A stretch of DNA of 64,000 bases. Source: DASUAS01 sp963756895. Its GTDB lineage: Bacteria; Actinomycetota; Acidimicrobiia; IMCC26256; DASPTH01. The first letter of the stretch is position 1. Each line of letters starts with the position of its first letter. The stretch lies in NCBI GenBank assembly GCA_963756895.1, contig CAVWPI010000007.1, positions 620,001-684,000 on the forward strand, given 5' to 3'. A model generated the notes under the pieces. The model made no database searches, was not told the DNA's origin, and saw only the letters and a list, made by a program, of their open reading frames with translations. The translations under genes and the position numbers were made by a program. Positions 57,689 to 64,000 of this stretch are shown one piece after another.

Positions 57689-59822
57689 ATGGGTGAGAGC
57701 GAACGTCCGACACGGTCCGACTGGGAGGCATTGGCCAGCAAGGAGGTCAAGGGCGACCTCGACAAGCTGACCTGGCACACCCCCGAGGGCATCGACGTCC
57801 AGCCGCTGTACACCGCCGAGGACCTCGAGGACCTCGAGAACGTCGGTGGGCTCCCCGGGTTCGAACCGTTCGTCCGCGGCGTGCGGGCGACGATGTACAC
57901 CAACCGGCCGTGGACGATCCGCCAGTACGCCGGCTTCTCCACCGCCGAGGAGTCGAACGCCTTCTACCGGGCCAACCTCGCCGCCGGCCAGATGGGTCTC
58001 TCGGTCGCCTTCGACCTCGCCACCCACCGCGGCTACGACAGCGACCACCCGCGCGTCGTGGGCGACGTGGGGAAGGCCGGCGTCGCCATCGACTCGGTCG
58101 AGGACATGAAGGTGCTGTTCGACGGCATCCCGCTCGACAAGATGACCGTGTCGATGACCATGAACGGAGCGGTGCTGCCCATCCTCGCCGGCTACGTCGT
58201 GGCCGCGGAGGAGCAAGGGGTCGACGAGTCGCAGCTCGGCGGGACCATCCAGAACGACATCCTCAAGGAGTTCATGGTCCGCAACACCTACATCTATCCG
58301 CCCGAGCCGAGCATGCGGATCGTCGCCGACATCATCGAGTACACGGCGCGGCGGATGCCGAAGTTCAACTCGATCTCGATCTCCGGCTACCACATGCAGG
58401 AGGCCGGCGCGACCGCGGTGCAGGAGCTCGCGTTCACCATCGCCGACGGCATGGAGTACGTGCGCGCCGCCCTCGCACGGGGCCTCACCATCGACGAGTT
58501 CGCCGGCCGGCTGTCGTTCTTCTTCGCCATCGGTATGAACTTCTTCATGGAGGTGTCGAAGCTGCGCGCCGCGCGACTGCTCTGGGCGCGCGTGATCGGC
58601 CAGTTCGACCCGCAGAAGCCGGGCTCGTCGATGTTGCGCACGCATTGCCAGACGTCGGGTGTCTCGCTCACCGAACAGGACCCCTACAACAACATCGTGC
58701 GGACCACGGTGGAGGCGATGGCGGCCGTCCTCGGCGGCACGCAGAGCCTGCACACCAACTCATTCGACGAGGCCATCGCGCTCCCCAGCGAGTTCGCCGC
58801 CCGGGTCGCGCGCAACACGCAGCTCATCCTGGCCGAGGAGACGGGCGTCACCAAGGTGGTCGACCCGCTCGGCGGCAGCTACTACGTCGAAGCGCTCACG
58901 AACAGCCTCGCCACCGAGGCGTGGAAGCTGATCGAAGAGGTCGAGGCGCTCGGCGGGATGACCAAGGCGGTCGAGTCGGGCATGCCGAAGCTGCGCATCG
59001 AGGAAGCGGCCGCGCGCCGGCAGGCCGCCATCGACCGCGGCGACGAAGTGATCGTCGGTGTCAACAAGTACCGGCTCGCCGAGGAAGGCGACGTCGACAT
59101 CCGCGACGTCGACAACGTCAGCGTGCGCGAGCAGCAGCTCGACGCGTCTGGCGGAGCTGCGCGCGTCACGCGACGACGCTGCGTGCCAGGCCGCACTCGA
59201 CGAGCTGCGCGAGGGTGCTCGCGGCACCGGCAACCTGCTCGAGCTGTCGATCGCGGCGACCCGCGCCCGGGCCACGATCGGCGAGATCTCCGACGCCATG
59301 GAAGACGTGTTCTCCCGGCACCGGGCCACGATCCGGAGCATCGCCGGCGTCTACGGCGCCGCCTACGAGGGCGACGAGGGCTACGCGCAGGTGCGCGCGG
59401 CCGTCGACGAGTTCGCCACGGCCGCCGGCCGTCGGCCGCGCATCCTCGTGGCCAAGCTCGGTCAGGACGGCCACGACCGCGGCGCCAAGGTGATCGCCAC
59501 TGCGTTCGCCGACCTCGGCTTCGACGTCGACGTGGGCCCGCTCTTCCAGACGCCGGAAGAGGCGGCGCGCGACGCGATCGAGAACGACGTGCACCTCGTC
59601 GGTGTGTCGAGCCAGGCTGCCGGACACAAGACGCTCATCCCCGAGCTCATCGCGCAGCTGCGCAAGCAGGGCGGCGACGACATCCTCGTCGTGGCCGGCG
59701 GGGTGATCCCCGCGCAGGACTACGACGAGCTGCGTGAGGCGGGGGTCGCGGCCATCTTCGGACCCGGCACCAACATCCCGCAGGCCGCCACCGAGATCGT
59801 GCGCCTGCTCCGCCGCGTCTGA
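57689..59822 (+). CDS. mcm: Methylmalonyl-CoA mutase, large-subunit type, one frameshift
   Basis: About 711 residues with the substrate barrel and B12 domain in one chain. PWTIRQYAGFSTAEESNAFY contains the Tyr typical of methylmalonyl- rather than isobutyryl-CoA mutase. QNDILKEFMVRNTYIYPPEP, SISGYHMQEAGATAVQELAF and SLTEQDPYNNIVRTTVEAMA follow. After a frame change near 59150 the cobalamin-binding DGHDRG (LVAKLGQDGHDRGAKV) and LVGVSSQAAGHKTLIPEL and GGVIPAQDYDELREAG appear. It isomerises methylmalonyl-CoA to succinyl-CoA. ATG lies 7 bases after TACCCT. No small subunit is adjacent, so it may act as a homodimer. Confidence 0.95.
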
Positions 59823-59867
59823 CACTTCGTCCACTCCGGCGTTGCCCGGCTCCCGTACGCTCGGCTC

Positions 59868-60836
59868 ATGAGCGAGCTGGCGCAGCAGGTGGTCGAAGGT
59901 GACCGGCGCGCGCTCGCGCGCGCGATCACGCTCGCGGAGTCGACGCGCGCCGACCACCGCGCCGACGCCGAAGCGCTCCTCGCCGAGGTGCTCCCGCACG
60001 TGGGCGGCGCGGTGCGCGTCGGCATCTCCGGCGCGCCGGGCGCGGGGAAGTCTACCTTCATCGAGGCACTGGGCACGCACCTGGTCACGCAGGACCACCG
60101 GGTCGCGGTACTCGCGGTCGACCCGTCGAGCACGCGCAGCGGCGGCTCGATCCTGGGCGACAAGACGCGGATGGAGCAGCTGACGCGGTCGCCCGACGCG
60201 TTCGTGCGGCCGTCACCGACCGGCGGCACCCTCGGAGGCGTCGCGCGTCGCACCCGCGAGGCGCTGCTGTTGTGCGAGGCCGCCGGCTTCGACGTCGTCC
60301 TCGTGGAGACGGTGGGCGTCGGCCAGTCGGAGGTGAAGGTCGCCGCGATGGTCGACCTCTTCCTCGTGCTCGTGGCGCCCGGCGGCGGCGACGAGCTCCA
60401 GGGGCTCAAGCGCGGGATCATGGAGCTCGCCGATCTCGTCGTGGTCAACAAGGCCGACGGCGATCTGGCAACCGTCGCCGCCCACACCGCCGCCGACTAC
60501 GCCGCCGCGCTGCACCTCGTACGGCCCCGCTCGGCGGCGTGGATCCCCCGGGTCCTGACCTGCTCGGCGCTCACCGGGACCGGCATCGCCGAGGTGTGGG
60601 AGGCGGTTGCCGAGTTCCGGAAGGCGGTGGCCGCCGAGCTGCCGGCGCTGCGGGCGGGCCAGAACCGGGAGTGGATGTGGTCGGAGGTCACCGACTCACT
60701 GCTCGAGGCCCTCACCACCGATTCCGGGACCGCCGACCTCGCCCGGCGTCTGGAGGCGGAGGTCGCCGCCGGCGCCATCACGCCCACGGCGGCCGCCCGG
60801 GCCGTGGTGGCGGCCCATCTGGGGGCCCGTTCCTGA
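59868..60836 (+). CDS. meaB: Methylmalonyl-CoA mutase-associated GTPase (G3E P-loop family)
   Basis: An intact 322-residue G3E GTPase. Walker A is GISGAPGAGKSTFIEALG, VDPSSTRSGGSILGDKTRME is the MeaB signature, the Walker B/base region is VVLVETVGVGQSEVKVAAMV, and NKADGD gives guanine specificity. It chaperones cobalamin delivery to the mutase and protects it from inactivation. ATG is 6 bases after TACGCT and 45 bases past the mcm stop, so the gene can be transcribed alone or with mcm. Confidence 0.96.
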   Translation: MSELAQQVVEGDRRALARAITLAESTRADHRADAEALLAEVLPHVGGAVRVGISGAPGAGKSTFIEALGTHLVTQDHRVAVLAVDPSSTRSGGSILGDKTRMEQLTRSPDAFVRPSPTGGTLGGVARRTREALLLCEAAGFDVVLVETVGVGQSEVKVAAMVDLFLVLVAPGGGDELQGLKRGIMELADLVVVNKADGDLATVAAHTAADYAAALHLVRPRSAAWIPRVLTCSALTGTGIAEVWEAVAEFRKAVAAELPALRAGQNREWMWSEVTDSLLEALTTDSGTADLARRLEAEVAAGAITPTAAARAVVAAHLGARS

Positions 60837-60913
60837 GATCCGGCGCTCCCGGCCACTCATGTGATCGGCGGTCCCGCTCAAGGTGGGGACGGCCGAAGAC
60901 CGACAGAAAGGAC

Positions 60914-63178
60914 GTGAGTGCCGAGGGTGTTGTCGCGAGCGGCCTGCTCCTGGCGATCGTCGTGCTGGCGATCGTCTCGACGCGCGTCGTGGGCCGGCGC
61001 GCCGCCCGCACCGTCGACCAGGTGACGGACCTCCTCGAACGCAACGAGGCCCGCTTCCGCGCCATGGTGCGCGACTCCAACGACATCATGGCGATCGTCG
61101 ACCCCCACGGCCGTCTCGTCTACGCCAGCCCGGTCACCGAGCGGATCCTCGGACTCGACATCGAGCCGCTGATCGGCACCGACGTATTCGACCTCATCCA
61201 CCCCGAGGATCGCGACCGGGCCCGGCGCGGGCTCCAGTTCACGCGCGACGGCAAGGAAGGTGCCGAACGGGTGGAGCTGCGCCTGCGTCGCGCCGACGGC
61301 ACCTGGCGCGTCGTGGAGGCGGTGGCCACCAACCTGCTCGACGACCCGTCGGTCGAAGGCATCGTCATCAGCGCGCGCGACCTCACCGACCGTCGGCGCG
61401 CCGAAGCCGAACTGCGCGAGGCACAGGAGCGGTTCCGCAGCGCGTTCGAGCACGCGCCGATCGGCATGGCGCTCATCTCGACCGACGGCCGGCTGTTCCG
61501 TGTCAACCGCGCCCTCGTGCAGATCCTCGGACGCGGCGAGTCGGAGCTGCTCGCGTCATCGTTGCTCGACCTCTGCTTCGGCGACGATCGCGACCACTGT
61601 CGCGAGCAGGTCCGCCGGTTGTTCGCGGGCGTGACGCAGAGCGCGCAGCTGGAACAGCGCTTCGTGCACCACGACGGACATCCGGTGTGGGTGTCGCTGA
61701 GCGCGTCGCTCGTGCGCGACGTCAAGGACGAGCCGCTCTACCTCGTGTGCCAGGTGGAGGACATCGGCGAGCGCCGCGCGAGCGGCGAAGCGCTCGCGCA
61801 CCAGGCCGTGCACGACCCGCTGACCGGCCTGCCCAACCGACTGCAGTTCGTCGAGCGTCTCGGTCGCGAACTGGCCCGGGCCGACCAGCATCGCGAGCGG
61901 ATCGCGGTGCTGTTCCTCGACGTCGACCGCTTCAAGGTCGTGAACGACAGCCTCGGTCACTCCGCCGGTGACCGCCTGCTGGTCGCGGTGGCCGACCGCT
62001 TGAGCTCGGTGATGGGCCCCACTGACGTGGTCGCCCGCTTCGGCGGCGACGAATTCACGATCCTCTGCCGCGAGGTGTCGAGCGAGGAGACCGTCGAGCT
62101 GATCGCGGAGCGGATCGCGCAGGCCATCGCCCGTCCCGTCGCGCTCATGGAAGGCGAGGTGTTCGTCACCGCGAGCATCGGCATCGCCCTCTCCGGCAAC
62201 GACGGCGACACGCCCGAGACGCTGGTGCGCAACGCCGACGCCGCCATGTACCGCGCCAAGGAGCGTGGCCGCGACCGCGCCGAGCTGTTCGACGCCAGCG
62301 AGCACCACCGCGCCGTCGACGATCTGCGCACCGGCAACGAACTGCACCGCGCCATCGAGCGGGGTGAGCTGCGCGTGCACTACCAACCGATGATCGACCT
62401 CGCCTCCGGCACGCTGTTCGGCTTCGAGGCGCTGATCCGTTGGGAGCACCCCGAGCGCGGGCTGGTGCCACCGATGGAGTTCGTGCCGCTCGCCGAGGAG
62501 ACCGGACTCATCGTGCCCCTCGGCGTGTGGGCGCTCGAGCAGGCGTGCCAGCAGGCGGTGCGCTGGCACGACGCGTCGCCCGAAGGACCGCCACTGTCGA
62601 TGAGCGTGAACCTCTCGCCGCGCCAGTTGGCCGAGCCGGCCTTGCCCAACGACGTGGCGCGCGTGCTCCACGACACCGGCATCCAGCCGTCGGCGCTCTG
62701 GCTCGAGATCACCGAGAGCACGCTCATGCGCGACGCGGAATCGGCGCTCAGCGCGCTCGGCGCGCTCCAAGCGCTCGGCCTGCACCTCGCGGTCGACGAC
62801 TTCGGCACGGGCTACTCGTCGCTCGCCTACCTCGAACGGCTCCCCGTCGAAGCGCTGAAGATCGATCGCTCGTTCACCAACGGCGTGGGCATCCGCAAGG
62901 ACAGCACCGCGATCGTCGGCGCGGTCGTCGGGCTCGCCCGCGCCCTGCGGCTGTCGACGGTGGCCGAAGGAATCGAGACCCGCGAGCAGTTCCAGCACCT
63001 GCGGGCGATGGGGTGCGAAGTGGGTCAGGGCTTCCTGTTCGGGCCGGCGCGGTCGCCCGAGGTGTTCGGTGCCGACCCGCGCCGCGCGTTCGACCGGCCC
63101 CGCCGGGCGGCAGCGCCGCAGCCTGCGAACCAAGACCGCCACCACTCTCCGGATCTGAGGGCAAGCGCTCCGACTTGA
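60914..63178 (+). CDS. Membrane-anchored PAS-PAS-GGDEF-EAL cyclic-di-GMP enzyme
   Basis: An intact 754-residue protein from GTG 60914, preceded by AGAAAGGA. One N-terminal helix (VASGLLLAIVVLAIVSTRVV), a first PAS (RFRAMVRDSNDIMAIVDPHG), a second PAS (FRSAFEHAPIGMALISTDGR), then GGDEF with LFLDVDRFKVVNDSLGHSAG and FGGDEFTIL (about 376-384). The EAL domain has FEALIRWEHPERG (about 503), LEITESTLM, VDDFGTGYSSLAYLERLPVE, ALKIDRSFTNGVG and EGIETREQF. Both catalytic sites look complete. It is the second dual-activity c-di-GMP protein in the window. Confidence 0.95.
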   Translation: MSAEGVVASGLLLAIVVLAIVSTRVVGRRAARTVDQVTDLLERNEARFRAMVRDSNDIMAIVDPHGRLVYASPVTERILGLDIEPLIGTDVFDLIHPEDRDRARRGLQFTRDGKEGAERVELRLRRADGTWRVVEAVATNLLDDPSVEGIVISARDLTDRRRAEAELREAQERFRSAFEHAPIGMALISTDGRLFRVNRALVQILGRGESELLASSLLDLCFGDDRDHCREQVRRLFAGVTQSAQLEQRFVHHDGHPVWVSLSASLVRDVKDEPLYLVCQVEDIGERRASGEALAHQAVHDPLTGLPNRLQFVERLGRELARADQHRERIAVLFLDVDRFKVVNDSLGHSAGDRLLVAVADRLSSVMGPTDVVARFGGDEFTILCREVSSEETVELIAERIAQAIARPVALMEGEVFVTASIGIALSGNDGDTPETLVRNADAAMYRAKERGRDRAELFDASEHHRAVDDLRTGNELHRAIERGELRVHYQPMIDLASGTLFGFEALIRWEHPERGLVPPMEFVPLAEETGLIVPLGVWALEQACQQAVRWHDASPEGPPLSMSVNLSPRQLAEPALPNDVARVLHDTGIQPSALWLEITESTLMRDAESALSALGALQALGLHLAVDDFGTGYSSLAYLERLPVEALKIDRSFTNGVGIRKDSTAIVGAVVGLARALRLSTVAEGIETREQFQHLRAMGCEVGQGFLFGPARSPEVFGADPRRAFDRPRRAAAPQPANQDRHHSPDLRASAPT

Positions 63179-63204
63179 CGGATTCGCGGCTTTTCTGCTA
63201 CTCT
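63175..63204 (+). promoter_or_regulatory. Sigma-70-type promoter upstream of the 201-residue protein
   Basis: TTGACG (63175-63180), an 18-base spacer and TACTCT (63199-63204). It overlaps the stop codon of the GGDEF-EAL gene. The transcript would have a leader of about 100 bases, unusual in this window; no riboswitch fold is recognised in it. Confidence 0.65.
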
Positions 63205-63308
63205 TCGCACTCACACGTGGTCCGACGGGATCCGTTGCCCCGCTTCCCCGCACGTTCCCGGCCCCCGGCACCAGACCGGCGGCGCCGGCAGGCTCGCGGA
63301 GGAAGCCC

Positions 63309-63914
63309 ATGCCCGCCACGCTGGTGATCAAGCCCTGGCACGACCCGGTCGTCGACACGCTCGGCCACGACCCCCGGTCACGCTACGTCGAGCAGTTCTG
63401 GCTCCCGACGCTGGGGCCCACCGCCCTCCTCCTGCTCCGCCACCTGGCCGACCGGTTCGACCGCGACCCCGAGGGTGTCGAGCTCACCGTGGTCGACACG
63501 TCGCACGCCCTCGGCCTCGGCCAGCGGGAAGGGAGCGCGTCCCCCATCGTGCGCACGCTGCGACGCCTCACGCAGTTCGACCTCGCGTGCGAAGACCCAA
63601 TGTCCGACACCGTCGCGGTGCGTCGCAACGTCCCACCGGTGAACATCCGTCACCTCCGACGGCTCCCGCGCGACCTGCAGCGCGCGCACGCCGAGTGGGC
63701 GGAGCAGCAGCTCGCCGAGGCTCCACTCGCCGAGGCCCGTCGACGCGCGCGCCGGATCGCGTTCACACTGCTCGAGCAGGGCGACGATCCCGACCACGTG
63801 GAGCGCGCGCTGCACGCCATCGGCTTCCATCCCGCGTTGTGCCACGAGAGCTCGCAGTGGGCGTACCAACGCCACCGCGAGGCGCTCGACCACGCGCAGG
63901 GCGTCGCGTCGTAG
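63309..63914 (+). CDS. 201-residue protein of unknown function, winged-helix-like
   Basis: An intact protein with GGAGGAAGCCC before its ATG. FWLPTLGPTALLLLRHLADR and LTVVDTSHALGLGQREGSAS followed by IVRTLRRLTQFDLACE look like the helices and wing of a winged-helix DNA-binding fold, and VAVRRNVPPVNIRHLRRLP could be a basic recognition strand. The C-terminal half is helical (LAEARRRARRIAFTLLEQGD). I do not recognise a named family; the pattern occurs in actinobacterial hypothetical proteins. It has its own strong promoter. Confidence 0.7.
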   Translation: MPATLVIKPWHDPVVDTLGHDPRSRYVEQFWLPTLGPTALLLLRHLADRFDRDPEGVELTVVDTSHALGLGQREGSASPIVRTLRRLTQFDLACEDPMSDTVAVRRNVPPVNIRHLRRLPRDLQRAHAEWAEQQLAEAPLAEARRRARRIAFTLLEQGDDPDHVERALHAIGFHPALCHESSQWAYQRHREALDHAQGVAS

Positions 63915-64000
63915 CGACTCCCTCCCCCGATCGCGGTTCGAGCTCGCCCCCGTGCTCGCGGCCGCACCGAGCGGCGCGCCCCTCGTCCCCTGGGCGCGCC
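63915..64000. other. Window end, no gene seen
   Basis: Eighty-six bases after the last stop codon without a recognisable gene, RNA or repeat. Confidence 0.4.

Overview
The window is a very GC-rich (roughly 70% G+C by eye), densely coded stretch of a bacterial chromosome. The gene content points to Actinobacteriota, most likely the class Acidimicrobiia: menaquinone rather than ubiquinone synthesis, a PASTA-domain Ser/Thr kinase, mycothiol-isomerase-like (MDMPI/DinB) proteins, ECF sigma/anti-sigma pairs, MaoC-type dehydratase pairs, many SDR/acyl-CoA genes, and start codons placed only 6-9 bases after a TANNNT -10 box (leaderless mRNAs). The lineage is inferred from this content, not from a marker gene. 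No tRNA, rRNA, CRISPR array, insertion sequence or prophage is visible.

A striking property is the number of reading-frame breaks: about 40 are needed to keep conserved proteins intact (ilvC, ilvD, gatA, gatB, ligA, mnmA, csd, menG, mcm and others), often at CG-dinucleotide or short G/C runs. Because essential housekeeping genes are hit at the same rate as others, most are probably sequence errors. The genes are therefore annotated as whole CDSs with the breaks noted.

Layout. 1-3.6 kb: a membrane-lipid/glycan glycosyltransferase cut by the window edge, a DMT-type membrane protein, and an ECF sigma factor with a repeat-tailed membrane partner. 3.9-11.5 kb, minus strand: UbiB/ABC1 kinase, acyl-CoA ligase, flavin reductase, two crotonases, an oddly arranged family III CoA-transferase and an aldo/keto reductase, a probable catabolic run. 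11.6-14.4 kb: an MDMPI-like protein, an MFS exporter and a small membrane protein. 14.4-22.2 kb: a menaquinone locus (tandem-HTH MerR-like regulator, menG, menF, menD, menH, menC, menA, menB; no menE), with a palindrome before the regulator and a similar one before menB. 22.3-29.4 kb: LigD-type ATP ligase, amidase, SDR, a 13-bp tandem repeat and a PAS-GAF-GGDEF-EAL protein. 29.3-31.7 kb: a second ECF sigma/anti-sigma pair and plsY. 31.7-37.9 kb: ilvD-fpg-(attenuator)-ilvB-ilvN-ilvC; the leader has a peptide with Leu-Leu-Val-Ile codons and a textbook terminator. 38-44.3 kb: a BNR-like protein, a class II aldolase-like protein, a broken DUF559 gene and gatCAB. 44.3-57.3 kb: SCP2 protein, SDR, PASTA kinase, zinc ADH, MaoC pair, ligA, zinc-ribbon membrane protein, MetE-like protein, mnmA and csd. 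57.3-64 kb: a histone-H1-like small protein, methylmalonyl-CoA mutase with its GTPase MeaB, a second GGDEF-EAL protein and an unrecognised 201-residue protein.

Working together: menF, menD, menH, menC, menB, menA and menG cover every menaquinone step from chorismate except OSB-CoA ligation and thioester hydrolysis. ilvD/B/N/C provide branched-chain amino-acid synthesis under attenuation. csd supplies sulfur to mnmA. mcm/meaB feed propionyl-CoA carbon into succinyl-CoA, consistent with the lipid/acyl-CoA degradation genes nearby.
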